Source: DATJPR01 sp035506295 (GTDB taxonomy: Bacteria; Bacteroidota; Ignavibacteria; UBA10030; UBA6906). Taken from it: a stretch of DNA of 64,000 nt. Shown here one piece after another: positions 52,140-61,113 of this stretch. Both the position numbers and the translations under genes were made by a program. Each line of letters begins with the position of its first letter. Position 1 is the first letter of the stretch. The stretch is taken from the NCBI GenBank assembly GCA_035506295.1, contig DATJPR010000189.1, positions 9,561 through 73,560 of the forward strand, read 5' to 3'. The notes beneath the pieces are model-generated. The model was given only the letters and a program-made list of their open reading frames with translations, had not been told where the DNA came from and ran no database searches.

Positions 52140-54575
52140 TCACGCATGGACTTTCACCGCGACAATGGTCATATCATCGTGCTGTGCGACGTTGCCCACG
52201 TAGGCGCGAACGTCTTCAACGATCGCCTGGATAAGGAGATCGACCGGTTCGGCGCGGTGACGGCGCACGGACTCCAGGAACCGTGATTCCCCGAATTCCT
52301 CATTCCTGACGTTCATGGCCTCCGTGAAACCGTCCGTGTAGAACACCAGCAATTCACCCGGCTGTAGCTTCAGCTCGACTTCTTCGAGAACGTTATTGAA
52401 CGTATCGCCCCGTTCGAGGCCAAGCGCCATCCCTTTTGTCGTCAGGAAGCGTTCGTCCCCTCCGGCCCCCGCCGTGAGCAGGATCGGACACTGGCCCGCG
52501 CGCGCAAAGCGCAATGTTGAGGCGTCGCCGTCGAGCACGGCATAGAGCATGCTCACAAACGAATTCCGTTCGATCGTGCGGTACATCAGCCCATTCACCT
52601 TCGTGAGGACGGCTTTCGGCGTAACGCTCTCCTCGGCGTTCGACTGGAGGATGCCTTTTGTTAGGGTCATGTAGATTGCGGCAGGGACCCCCTTGCCCGA
52701 AACATCGCCGAGCGCGATCCCGAGTTTTCTCGCGCCGAGCCGGACGAAGTCAAAATAGTCGCCCCCGACTTCCTGGGCGGGGATGCAGAGCCCGGCGATC
52801 TCGTACCCTTCGATCTTCGGGTGCTCCTTGGGGAGCAGGCTCATCTGCACATTGCGCGCGATCTCCAGTTCCTTTGCCATACGCACGCGTTCGCTGATCC
52901 GGAGGATGTGATTGGGCATGATCTCCGGAGTGAATTCAAAGCGTTTCCGTCGAACAATCCCGATCACCGCCACGAGAAGAGGGACGACCATGGCCGCACA
53001 GAACATCACACGGCTTCCCGCGAACGCGTCCCCCGTAGAGCTGAAGAGCGGGATCGCCACGCCGAGAGCAACCGCAACAAAATGCGCCGTCAGCGCAGTC
53101 AGAAGATCGTATCGGAGGAAGAGGACAATGAAGAGCACGCCGTACGACGCCACGATGACGAGGTTCCACGGCCTGGCCAAACTCCCGATCGGGATCTCCC
53201 ATTGCCAGAGTGCCGTGCATGTCCACACCAGCACCGAGACGACCACCCCGAGCCATACGCGCCCTGTCTTCTCACGCAGATAGGACACAAAGAAGAGTCG
53301 CGTCACCACCTCACCAAAGAGCGCGGCAGTCAGGGCGAAGAGCACAGGCTGAAGCCCGGGGAGGTAGGATTCGGGGAGTCCTTGGAGGCTGACAGGGTAC
53401 ATCACTTTTCCTGCACGGACGAGAACTGCAAGGACGACGGCGTGGACCCCAAGGATCGCGAGCCCCCATCCGTACCCTCGGATGAGGGATTCGCCGCCAT
53501 TGCTGGTAAAGAACCGTCTTGAAAGCAGCGCGTCCATTGACGTCATCTTGCCGGCCCAGACGCTTCTCGACGACGATTCGCCGACACTCCAGGCGGAAAA
53601 TGCCAGTACGGCCATGAAGAGCTGCAGAACGAATACCCAGAGAAGGGTGGTGATCAACCGGACGTAGGTCTTGTTCAGATCGCCTATCATCGTCGACGCG
53701 CCGATGCCCGGGAACTGATTGAGCACGGACAGCACACCGACAGCGAAATAGCCCAGGAAGACAAGGAAGGCCATGCGTGTCCCGACCTCCCCTTCGTGGT
53801 ATTTTTTCAGAAAGAGAATGACCACGAAGAAGAAGAGGAGGAAGCTTGCCACCATCGAGACGGTATAGAAGAACGCCGCCGTCGTGAACTCTCCGCTAAG
53901 GCGCGAATTAAACTCGCGGTCGATGGTCGCGTCCCACCTGATCTCCGCCACTTCGTCGCCCTGCACGCGCGCGAAGAGGTCAAGCTCGACGCCATGTTCG
54001 TGCCGCTCGTAGATGAACTCGTGGTCCACCCTCTTCGTCTGTTTGATATCGGACGAAGTCTTCAGGGTATACGCCGGAAAATCAGGATGGAACTTCGCGA
54101 GTACCGCTTCCGCCATTCGACGCGCGGTGTCGGGTGCAATGGTGGGGCGCGCGACGGTGTCGAGAATCTCATGGCTGTACCGCAGGACCCGACCAGCCGG
54201 TGACATGTACACGGTGAATCGCTCGGGGTTCTCGCTGATGGAGAGATTCCTGTTATACCATGAGACTTCCCAGTGCGAGGCGGGGATCGAATCGGAGCGG
54301 ACGATCTCATTCGCCCTGGCGATACCGTATTCCTGTTGGAGGAAGAGGTTCGGGACGGGATTTTGGACGATCCATGCGTCGACCGTGAGGCCCGACAGAT
54401 CGTACCCCAGGCCTTTCATGAACGTTGCGGCGCTGTCGATGACCTGAACACGCGTCAACCGAAAGTCAAACGAAGCCTGCGGGGAGATCGAACCGGCGAA
54501 ATGCAGGAAGGCCAGGAAACCGAGCACGCCGAAGAGTGTCGGTATCCAGAGTCGTTCTCGCGTAAATTCTGCCAT
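52140..54575 (-). CDS. Multi-pass membrane protein with C-terminal SpoIIE/PP2C phosphatase domain
   Basis: 811 residues. A short N-terminal helix anchors a predicted extracytoplasmic region (about 30-235). Several transmembrane helices (about 238-560) follow, with a stretch resembling CPBP/Abi proteases (FGEVVTRLFFVSYLRE) that lacks the double Glu. The C-terminal PP2C_SIG domain (about 590-811) is complete: QMSLLP, GGDYFDF, GDVSGKGVPAAIYM, FYTDGFTEA and QHDDMTIV. It would dephosphorylate Ser/Thr of an anti-sigma antagonist or similar partner; none is in the window. It follows the YhcH gene by 62 nt. Confidence 0.88.
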   Translation of the reverse strand: MAEFTRERLWIPTLFGVLGFLAFLHFAGSISPQASFDFRLTRVQVIDSAATFMKGLGYDLSGLTVDAWIVQNPVPNLFLQQEYGIARANEIVRSDSIPASHWEVSWYNRNLSISENPERFTVYMSPAGRVLRYSHEILDTVARPTIAPDTARRMAEAVLAKFHPDFPAYTLKTSSDIKQTKRVDHEFIYERHEHGVELDLFARVQGDEVAEIRWDATIDREFNSRLSGEFTTAAFFYTVSMVASFLLFFFVVILFLKKYHEGEVGTRMAFLVFLGYFAVGVLSVLNQFPGIGASTMIGDLNKTYVRLITTLLWVFVLQLFMAVLAFSAWSVGESSSRSVWAGKMTSMDALLSRRFFTSNGGESLIRGYGWGLAILGVHAVVLAVLVRAGKVMYPVSLQGLPESYLPGLQPVLFALTAALFGEVVTRLFFVSYLREKTGRVWLGVVVSVLVWTCTALWQWEIPIGSLARPWNLVIVASYGVLFIVLFLRYDLLTALTAHFVAVALGVAIPLFSSTGDAFAGSRVMFCAAMVVPLLVAVIGIVRRKRFEFTPEIMPNHILRISERVRMAKELEIARNVQMSLLPKEHPKIEGYEIAGLCIPAQEVGGDYFDFVRLGARKLGIALGDVSGKGVPAAIYMTLTKGILQSNAEESVTPKAVLTKVNGLMYRTIERNSFVSMLYAVLDGDASTLRFARAGQCPILLTAGAGGDERFLTTKGMALGLERGDTFNNVLEEVELKLQPGELLVFYTDGFTEAMNVRNEEFGESRFLESVRRHRAEPVDLLIQAIVEDVRAYVGNVAQHDDMTIVAVKVHA

Positions 54576-54637
54576 GGTATGTCCGTATCGTGTGGGTTAA
54601 CGGTCAGACGGACTGTGGAGCACGCCGGAAGCGGGCT

Positions 54638-55099
54638 CTACTTCGACGCAAGCTGACAGGCCATCTTGACGACAATCTTGTGCAGTGTGCCGTCCGAGAC
54701 CATCGGAGCATGCGCGTCGTGCGGGAAAAAGAGCGCGAAACTGTCCGGAACGAGATGGAGATACGTTGCCGGACGTTCCGTGAAGAAGACGATGTCTTTT
54801 TCCACATCGAAGGGGGCAACTTCTCTCCGGCAATCCGCTCGCGCTCTCCACCCGATGCTTTCGTCACCGTCAAGCAGAACCTGAATATCGATGTACTTCT
54901 CATGCGCTTCAAGCACTGCATCGCTCTGCCGGACTCCGGCCTTGCGTATCACGCTCGCATACAGCGAGTCTCCGTCGATTCCGAACCTGCCATCCGGCAG
55001 AGTCCGGAGATCGGTCCGCGCAAGGAAGGCAATGACTTCCGGCATCCGAGGGTGCAGCACGCTATAGGTATGAAGGTTCGACAACGTGTCGAGGATCAT
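54638..55099 (-). CDS. YhcH/YjgK/YiaL family protein
   Basis: 153 residues, the usual size for this beta-barrel cupin-like family. Conserved features are MILDTLSNLHTYSVLHP at the start, AHEKYIDIQVLLDGDESIGW and a histidine-rich FFPHDAHAPM near the end, which would bind a metal. E. coli relatives affect biofilm or sugar (sialate/glycoconjugate) metabolism; the exact reaction is not settled. It lies 18 nt after the second TPM protein gene. Confidence 0.9.
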   Translation of the reverse strand: MILDTLSNLHTYSVLHPRMPEVIAFLARTDLRTLPDGRFGIDGDSLYASVIRKAGVRQSDAVLEAHEKYIDIQVLLDGDESIGWRARADCRREVAPFDVEKDIVFFTERPATYLHLVPDSFALFFPHDAHAPMVSDGTLHKIVVKMACQLASK

Positions 55100-55117
55100 C
55101 GATGAGCGATCTCCAGT

Positions 55118-56128
55118 CTACCAGGATCCAGACGCTCCCCCGCCCGAGAATCCCCCTCCCCCACCCGAAAAACTCGACGAGCTCCCCGAGGATGAGGAAC
55201 TCCACGAACTCCAGCCGTGCGACCCGGCCGTAGACGTCCCCGCCCAGGTGCCCATCCGCTTTCCCATGGAGGTTTTGGGAAGAAGAATTCTCGCGAGAGG
55301 ATAGAGAACGATATATGCGCCCAACAGCGACATTCCGAAGGTTACTCCGTACACTGCCGTTGGGAACGCTGCATAGAACGGAATGAGAAAAACATAGAGG
55401 AACCACCCTACACCCCCGGGACTGGCGATCCCGACGAGCGTGAATGTCCCCAGCGTGACAAACAAGAAGAGCCCGAACAGGAGATAGCCGAGAATTCCGA
55501 AGTCGCTCTCGGAGGTTGATCCATCGGTCTCCGCGGTGTACTCGCCCCGAATCGCCGCAAGAATTGCCTCTGTGCCGTCCCTGACCCCGCCGTCGAAGTC
55601 ACCCGCTTTGAACCGGGGGGTAATCTCATGACGGATGATGGAGCCGCAAGTGATATCGGGCAACGCCCCCTCGAGTCCCGAACCCACTTCAATTCTCACT
55701 TTGTGATCGTCCCGCGCAATCACCAGGAGGACGCCGTTGTCCTTTTTCTTCTGGCCGATCTTCCATGCCTCGGCAACCCGGATCGAGAACTCCTCGATGG
55801 TTTCGCCGTCCTGCAATGCCGGGATCGTCAGCACGACGACCTGATTCGAGGTTGAGTCCTCATGGGCCTTCAGGAGCGCCTCAAGCTCTCGCACGGTCGA
55901 GCCCGAAAGCAACTCCGCGGTGTCGTTCACGCGCCCGCTGAGGTACGGCACCGGCGTGTCGGCCCGGGAGACGACAACTCCCGACAGCAGACTCCAGACG
56001 GCAGCCATCCGGACGAGGGTCTGCGTGGAGAACCGACGAGGGCGGTTTCGTGATGGTACGTGAAGGCGGGAAAAAAGGTTTCCCGTGCGTGTCAATGTCC
56101 CGAGAAGAGGAGACGAAGTGAAGCGCAT
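55118..56128 (-). CDS. TPM-domain membrane protein, YgcG type (second locus)
   Basis: 336 residues from the ATG at 56128; a TTG at 56140 overlapping the preceding TGA is an alternative. A signal-anchor (about 40-58) precedes the TPM domain (about 65-205) with LSGRVNDTAELLSG, NQVVVLTIPAL, DNGVLLVIARDDHKVRIEVGSGLEG and CGSIIRHEITPRF. Two or three transmembrane helices and a Ser/Gly-rich tail ending GGGASGSW follow. Same family as the protein at 21883-22614 but with no LemA partner here; the partner is the gene at 56137-56799. Confidence 0.9.
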   Translation of the reverse strand: MRFTSSPLLGTLTRTGNLFSRLHVPSRNRPRRFSTQTLVRMAAVWSLLSGVVVSRADTPVPYLSGRVNDTAELLSGSTVRELEALLKAHEDSTSNQVVVLTIPALQDGETIEEFSIRVAEAWKIGQKKKDNGVLLVIARDDHKVRIEVGSGLEGALPDITCGSIIRHEITPRFKAGDFDGGVRDGTEAILAAIRGEYTAETDGSTSESDFGILGYLLFGLFLFVTLGTFTLVGIASPGGVGWFLYVFLIPFYAAFPTAVYGVTFGMSLLGAYIVLYPLARILLPKTSMGKRMGTWAGTSTAGSHGWSSWSSSSSGSSSSFSGGGGGFSGGGASGSW

Positions 56129-56136
56129 CAAGGAGA

Positions 56137-56799
56137 TCAATGGTCGCTCATGCGGAGAGCATCGGGAAGTTCGTCCTGGTCGTCCGGTCTTCTGCTCACC
56201 CCGTGCCGTGCGAGCAGGTCACCGCTCTCGCGAATCCCTTCGATCAATCCCTCCGCGGGCGTTCCCTTTTGAATCCCACGGACGATGGTGCGGACGATGG
56301 AATGCCAGTCGTCGGGTTTCACCTTGGCGTTGATGCCGGTATCGCCGAGGACCATGACGCGATGTTCGAGCAGGCTCACGAAAATCAGAATGCCCGTTCG
56401 GTCGCGCGTCTTGAAGACCTCCTCGTTGATGAAAGCCTCGGCAGCGCGTTGGCCGATGTGCCTTTCCATCAGGTGATGACCGGCGAAGAGTCGCTTGAGG
56501 AAACTGTTCCACCGCACCAGCGCGAACCCGACCACCCCCGCCAGCAGCACCAGGCTCGACATCTGACCGTACGTGAACGGAAATCCCCACGCTTCCTGGC
56601 TATGGAAGAAGACCAGCAGTGCAAGAGCAAGCGTCGACAGGAGCGCAGCGCCTCGCCACTGGGCTTCCTCGTAGGTACTGCTGTGGTCAACGACGAACGG
56701 AACAATTTCCCCCGAGGTCTTCGCTTCGGCCTCCTGGACAGCCGTCGTGATGCGGGAAAGATCGTCCTGGGTGAAAAAACGGGATACGGTGTGGCTCAT
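56137..56799 (-). CDS. TPM-domain protein with two membrane segments (TPM_phosphatase-like)
   Basis: 220 residues from the ATG at 56799. The start FFTQDDLSRITTAVQEAEAKTSGEIVPFVV matches the second TPM type (YgcG-like/DUF3600-independent, as in the paired genes near YgcG). Two hydrophobic helices (about 48-95) and the ILIFVSLLEHRVMVLGDTGINAK stretch with GIRESGDLLARHG follow. TPM proteins of this type usually sit beside a YgcG protein, as here. Its stop overlaps the next gene's alternative start. Confidence 0.82.
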   Translation of the reverse strand: MSHTVSRFFTQDDLSRITTAVQEAEAKTSGEIVPFVVDHSSTYEEAQWRGAALLSTLALALLVFFHSQEAWGFPFTYGQMSSLVLLAGVVGFALVRWNSFLKRLFAGHHLMERHIGQRAAEAFINEEVFKTRDRTGILIFVSLLEHRVMVLGDTGINAKVKPDDWHSIVRTIVRGIQKGTPAEGLIEGIRESGDLLARHGVSRRPDDQDELPDALRMSDH

Positions 56800-56857
56800 G
56801 GTAAATAGTCCGAATGACAGGAAGGTCGCCGCTCTCAGCAATGCGGCATTGGGGAAC

Positions 56858-56874
56858 ACCCCGGCATTCCCGGG
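56858..56874 (-). other. Hairpin in the leader of the second TPM operon
   Basis: CCCCGG (56858-56863) and CCGGGG (56869-56874) with a 5-nt loop, between the promoter at 56895-56923 and the start at 56799. No T run follows, so it is probably a leader structure rather than a terminator. Confidence 0.4.
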
Positions 56875-56894
56875 GAAAATGCTGCACGTGTTGC

Positions 56895-56923
56895 ATGGTA
56901 GAAAAAAGCCGGATGACTCTCAA
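56895..56923 (-). promoter_or_regulatory. Predicted promoter of the second TPM operon
   Basis: Minus strand: TTGAGA (56918-56923), 17-nt spacer, TACCAT (56895-56900). The -35 overlaps the GNAT stop codon, so the intergenic region is fully used. Confidence 0.55.
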
Positions 56924-57741
56924 GAGAACTGGCGCCGGACATTGACGCGCGTATAGGCGAGGCGAAAGTCCTGTCGTTCAAGAGTTCTGTTCGAGACGCT
57001 CCCCGGCTCGGTAAGCGTGTACACCAGATCACAGCGTGCGTCGATAGCTTCTGCCACCAGCGATTGGATAACGGCGCTCTGAACGCCGCGCCGCCTGAAC
57101 TCAGGGATGGTGCTTGCGCCATACATCGCGGCGACATTCTCATGGACGGAGAGTGCGCCCCCTCCGGCGGGCTTTCCTTCGACCATCCCGAGAAGGCACA
57201 CCGTCCCGGGTTGATGAAAGAGACTCAACAGGACCTCGACATTCTCGCTCGTGACAGCTTCCGGTCCCGAAAATCCCTCAAGGACCGTCTTTGCCCACAG
57301 TTCGCCTTCGGTCGGCGAACAGTGCCGAACGGTGCACTCACCGGCGGGGATCGCGGGAGACGATGCCGGGAGGCGCCGGACGAGCATATTGCTGAATCCA
57401 GCGATGACATACCCCCGTGCGGCGAGGAGGGGAAGGATTGCGCGATCGACCAGAGGACAGATCTCCATCGACACGCCGGCGCCGCGGACCTTGAAGAACT
57501 CCTCGACCTCGTCGAACTCTTCTTCCGTCACACTTCGCTCGATCCCGAGTCCCAGCACCTGGGTATGCACCGAGCCGATGCCCGCGAAAATGGCGAACCC
57601 TCCCGCGACCGGGATCCACGTTGCCCCCGACTCGGGATGAAGCTGCGCATGAATGCGCGCCGATTCCACGCCGACCCAGGCATCGGCGGACTCAATGCGC
57701 CGGGCCAGGGCCTGATCAACAAACAGCCCCTGGCGGCTCAT
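56920..57741 (-). CDS. GNAT-family acetyltransferase
   Basis: 273 residues with a GNAT domain in the second half (about 135-265): the acetyl-CoA-binding segment TIPEFRRRGVQSAVIQSLV (R/Q-x-x-G-x-G/A type) and LLGMVEGKPAGGGALSVHENVAAMYG before it. The first half is another GNAT-like fold with less clear motifs, so it may be a two-domain protein. Target unknown. GGAGGAAGG about 8 nt before the ATG. It follows the lipoprotein gene by 39 nt. Confidence 0.88.
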   Translation of the reverse strand: MSRQGLFVDQALARRIESADAWVGVESARIHAQLHPESGATWIPVAGGFAIFAGIGSVHTQVLGLGIERSVTEEEFDEVEEFFKVRGAGVSMEICPLVDRAILPLLAARGYVIAGFSNMLVRRLPASSPAIPAGECTVRHCSPTEGELWAKTVLEGFSGPEAVTSENVEVLLSLFHQPGTVCLLGMVEGKPAGGGALSVHENVAAMYGASTIPEFRRRGVQSAVIQSLVAEAIDARCDLVYTLTEPGSVSNRTLERQDFRLAYTRVNVRRQFS

Positions 57742-57780
57742 GCCGTGCCCTTCCTCCGCGCAGCGGTCCGCCGCGGCACT

Positions 57781-58839
57781 TCAACGGTCTGTTCCCAGGA
57801 ATGAGCGCTCAAGAGGGTATCCAAGTTGCGACAGGTCCAGCATGTGAGAATCCAGAAACTCGCGCACGGTCTCTGCGGAGATCGCCTGCGTGATGCCATA
57901 CTCGATCTCCGTCCTCCGTTCGATGAAGATCTGACCCGTGTACGGAAGATCAAGGTCGATCTCGTCCGATTCGTGTTCGCGTCCCGGCGTGAGGACGTAG
58001 CTGGAATGCGCGGGGACCATTTTGATCAATCCGACCACTTCGAAATTCGGCACGCCATCCCGAAGTGCAAGGCAGATCCCCCCGCTGAATCCGCGGCCGA
58101 ACACCGCATCGACCACGAACGAATGTTTCTTGTCCTTGTTGGGACTGCTGACGATGCCTCTGGTCACGACCTTGATCCCGGCGGGATATCCGTATAGATA
58201 GAGAAAGGTTCCCCATCGAAGTTCGTCCGATTTCCCGAGCGCATATGGGAGAACCGGAGGCATGAGAAGTTGGGATGACTCGTACCGGTGTCCGACGATG
58301 GCGAGGTCATTCGCGCGATCGAGCGCAAGGACTTCCACCGTACCCCCCTCAGGCAGTGTGGCCACATAGAGGGCCGTCCGTTTAAGGATGGAGACGGTGG
58401 CAACGTACGGGCTTGGCTTGCGGTCAGCCCCGGGAAAATACGCGGTGAGGGTATCGGGAAAAGCGACGATGTGCGCACAGGTGAGAAACGCAATTCTCCG
58501 GCTCCCCGAAACGATGACCGTTGCCGTTCCTGACGTGGTACTGTTCGCGTACACCGAGGTCGCCTCGTGCGCGCTCAACACCGCCTCGCCGACATCGGTG
58601 AGGCGAAATCGTTCCTGCGGTCCAAAGAAATACGTCTTGTAGTAGGCAACCGCGTTGAGGCGCTGGATCGACTCCCCCATGCGTTCAAGATAGGAGGACG
58701 TCGGTGTGGTGGGAAACTCCGAATCGTACTCGCCATCGGCGACGAACGAGCGGGTCACCACCGGCCCGCTCGAAGAGCAGGCTGACAGCGCGACCGCCAG
58801 AGAGCAGAGCAGCATGTTGCGAATCACGGGACACTGCAT
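57781..58839 (-). CDS. Trypsin-like lipoprotein with H-D-S triad
   Basis: 352 residues. Lipobox LSAC gives a lipidated C21, so it is membrane-anchored in the periplasm. A trypsin-like core is seen with H123 (TCAHIV), D178 (RANDLAIVG) and S252 (GRGFSGGIC). This spacing and the NDLAIV context fit an S1 serine protease or a DegP-like protease lacking PDZ. There is no visible PDZ. Substrate unknown. GAGGGAGGACC upstream of the ATG is a strong ribosome binding site. Confidence 0.82.
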   Translation of the reverse strand: MQCPVIRNMLLCSLAVALSACSSSGPVVTRSFVADGEYDSEFPTTPTSSYLERMGESIQRLNAVAYYKTYFFGPQERFRLTDVGEAVLSAHEATSVYANSTTSGTATVIVSGSRRIAFLTCAHIVAFPDTLTAYFPGADRKPSPYVATVSILKRTALYVATLPEGGTVEVLALDRANDLAIVGHRYESSQLLMPPVLPYALGKSDELRWGTFLYLYGYPAGIKVVTRGIVSSPNKDKKHSFVVDAVFGRGFSGGICLALRDGVPNFEVVGLIKMVPAHSSYVLTPGREHESDEIDLDLPYTGQIFIERRTEIEYGITQAISAETVREFLDSHMLDLSQLGYPLERSFLGTDR

Positions 58840-58901
58840 AGGTCCTCCCTCGTTCCGCCGGGGAAGGCGGCGTTGGTGAACACATGCGGCGAGACCACCG
58901 A

Positions 58902-59657
58902 TCAGGCAAGCACGTCGTCCATTCCCGCCAGCTCTTTCAAAGATCGTACTTCTGATTTCGTGAGCGCCCGGGACTCTCCGCGCGGGAGTCCGGATTTGGT
59001 GATCGGCCCGTACGCCACGCGATCCAGTTTGCGTACGCTGTAGCCAAAGTGTTCGAACATCCTGCGCACCTGCCGGTTACGCCCCTCGTGGATCACGATG
59101 CCGATCTCCTTCCCTTTGCCCTGAGGGAGAACAATCACTTCCGCCGGCGCCGTCCGCCCGTCCTCGAGCTCGATCCCTTTCGCAAGTCTGGCGCGATGGG
59201 ACGGCTGAAGCGGCGTCTCCAGCGTGACATGGTAGGACTTGGGGATTTCATGGCGCGGGTGCATCAGTTGATGCGCAAATGGTCCGTCGTTGGTGAAGAG
59301 AAGAACGCCGGTCGTGTGCCTGTCGAGCCGACCGATCGGATAAATACGGTGGCGCGACGACACAAGTTGCATGACCGTGTTTCTCCCCCGTTCATCGCTC
59401 AGGGTGGTGATCGTGTCTTTGGGCTTGTTCAGAACGAGGTAGACATACTCCTGCGAAGGCGCAACCTCGTGCCCGCGCACGGACACGTGATCGACGGAGA
59501 GCCGCACCTTTGTTCCCAGATCGGTCACCACTGCACGGTTCACCCGGACCTCACCGGCCTGGATGAGATCATCTGCTTTCCGGCGCGACGTCACACCGCA
59601 CATGCTGAGAAAGCGGTTCAGCCGGACGACCGTCCCCGGCGTGTGTTCGTGTTTCAC
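58902..59657 (-). CDS. rluB: Pseudouridine synthase of the RluB/RsuA family
   Basis: 251 residues from a GTG at 59657 that overlaps the scpB TGA (GTGA). An S4 RNA-binding domain (about 10-70, RLNRFLSMCGVTSRRKADDLI) precedes the synthase core with the catalytic Asp in YPIGRLDRHTTGVLLFTNDG and the RNRQVRRMFEHFGY motif. It makes pseudouridine in 23S (RluB) or 16S (RsuA) rRNA; position not determined. The first in-frame start further upstream, at 59723, would lie deep in scpB. Confidence 0.94.
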   Translation of the reverse strand: MKHEHTPGTVVRLNRFLSMCGVTSRRKADDLIQAGEVRVNRAVVTDLGTKVRLSVDHVSVRGHEVAPSQEYVYLVLNKPKDTITTLSDERGRNTVMQLVSSRHRIYPIGRLDRHTTGVLLFTNDGPFAHQLMHPRHEIPKSYHVTLETPLQPSHRARLAKGIELEDGRTAPAEVIVLPQGKGKEIGIVIHEGRNRQVRRMFEHFGYSVRKLDRVAYGPITKSGLPRGESRALTKSEVRSLKELAGMDDVLA

Positions 59658-60370
59658 GGAGAGTCCATCCCTTCCGCGGGCGCAGAGTACCGTTCCTCGT
59701 TCTGCTGTCGCTCGCCGCTCCATTCACCGGACGATGTTCCCAACTCGTCCTCTTCCTGAAGTCGTTTTTCCTCCATCTCTTTGAGAAGGCGCTTCTCCAC
59801 TTCGTACTCCGCTTCGGCGAGCAGTTCGTTGATTTCGCGCGGCCTCGGAAGCTCGGACAAATCGTTCAGGCCGAAATGCTTGAGAAAGTCGCGCGTTGTT
59901 CCATAGAGGAGCGGCCGTCCCGTCGAGGCAGCCCTGCCGACGACCGTCACGAGATTGCGCTCCATCAGCGACCGGAGCACATAGTCGGCATTGACGCCCC
60001 GGATCGCTTCGATTTCGGGCTTCGTCACCGGTTGCTTGTAGGCAATCACGGCGAGACTTTCCAGCGCAGACACCGAGAGCTTTCTCTTCGAGCGTTCACG
60101 GACCATTCTTCCGAGCCAGACGCCGAACTGCGGCTGGGTCGCGAATTGGTACCCGCCGGCGACTTTCACGATCCTGAACGCCCGCCCAGCCTGGCCGTAC
60201 TCGCGATTCAGATCCTCGATGACCGTGAGGATCTTTTCCGGCGACAACACCGTGCCTCCCTCGGGCGCGAGGATCTCCGTGATTTGACGAAGCGAGAGCG
60301 GCTCATCCGTCGCAAAGAGGAGCGCCTCCACGACTTCACGCTCCGAGGGCAGATTCCCCTGAATGCTCAT
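59654..60370 (-). CDS. scpB: Segregation and condensation protein B
   Basis: 238 residues. Two winged-helix domains with VVEALLFATDEPLSLRQI near the start and ALESLAVIAYKQPVTKPEIEAIRGVNADYVLRSLMERNLV in the middle are typical ScpB; an acidic, Glu-rich tail extends about 40 residues. It joins ScpA and SMC in the condensin complex. Overlaps scpA by ATGA and rluB by GTGA. Confidence 0.97.
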   Translation of the reverse strand: MSIQGNLPSEREVVEALLFATDEPLSLRQITEILAPEGGTVLSPEKILTVIEDLNREYGQAGRAFRIVKVAGGYQFATQPQFGVWLGRMVRERSKRKLSVSALESLAVIAYKQPVTKPEIEAIRGVNADYVLRSLMERNLVTVVGRAASTGRPLLYGTTRDFLKHFGLNDLSELPRPREINELLAEAEYEVEKRLLKEMEEKRLQEEDELGTSSGEWSGERQQNEERYSAPAEGMDSP

Positions 60371-61110
60371 GAAGCTCCCACGCTTACTGCGTGCATCTGC
60401 TGGGAATGCTCGACAGCAATGTCTTCGCCCCCGTTCACGGGATAAATGCGCACGATGCCGTTCTTGGTCAGCTCCAGGATCGCGATGATCGTCACAATGA
60501 TCCGGAGTTTCTCCGTCATGTGGACCACCATCTGCATGACCGTGCCGCTCTTGTGGACCCTGAGGAAATCCATGATATACGCCATCTGCTCATCGACGGT
60601 GACGTCAAGGAGCGTGACCTCGTGCACGACCTTCTTCGGCATATGATCGATCGCGGACTTGTACGCCGCGATCAGGTTGAAGAGGGTCACTTCCTTCAAC
60701 GAATCCTCGTTCTCCTCTTCTGAAAGGACCTTTGTATCCGCCATGAAAAACCGGCGGTAGTAGACCCTCCGCTGCTCGGCCTCCATGTGCTCCATGTGCT
60801 GCGACATCTCTTTGTACCGCTTGTACTCGATCAGCCGGCGCACCAGCTCGGCGCGCGGATCCTCTTCCTCGTCGGCGCGTTCGGTGGCAGGAAGCATCAT
60901 CCGGACCTTGATCTGCATCAGCGTGGCGGCCATGACGATGAACTCCCCGGCAACCTCGAGATCCAGAGCGGCGATGAGATGCAGCGAGACGAGATAGTCC
61001 TCCGTGATCTTCGCAATCGGGATATCGTAGATGTTCAGCTCGTCCCGTTTGATGAAGAACAGGAGAAGATCGAGAGGGCCTTCAAAGTCTGTCAGCTTGA
61101 CTTTATACAC
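60367..61110 (-). CDS. scpA: Segregation and condensation protein A (kleisin)
   Basis: 247 residues with a GTG start at 61110. The N-terminal SMC-binding part begins KLTDFEGPLDLLLFFIKRDELNIYDIPIAKITEDYL and the C-terminal winged helix ends before EHSQQMHAVSVGAS. Middle helical linker is Glu/Arg-rich. Forms the SMC-ScpAB complex. GGATGAG is before the start; it lies 3 nt after trpS. Confidence 0.96.
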   Translation of the reverse strand: MYKVKLTDFEGPLDLLLFFIKRDELNIYDIPIAKITEDYLVSLHLIAALDLEVAGEFIVMAATLMQIKVRMMLPATERADEEEDPRAELVRRLIEYKRYKEMSQHMEHMEAEQRRVYYRRFFMADTKVLSEEENEDSLKEVTLFNLIAAYKSAIDHMPKKVVHEVTLLDVTVDEQMAYIMDFLRVHKSGTVMQMVVHMTEKLRIIVTIIAILELTKNGIVRIYPVNGGEDIAVEHSQQMHAVSVGAS

Positions 61111-61113
61111 GAC

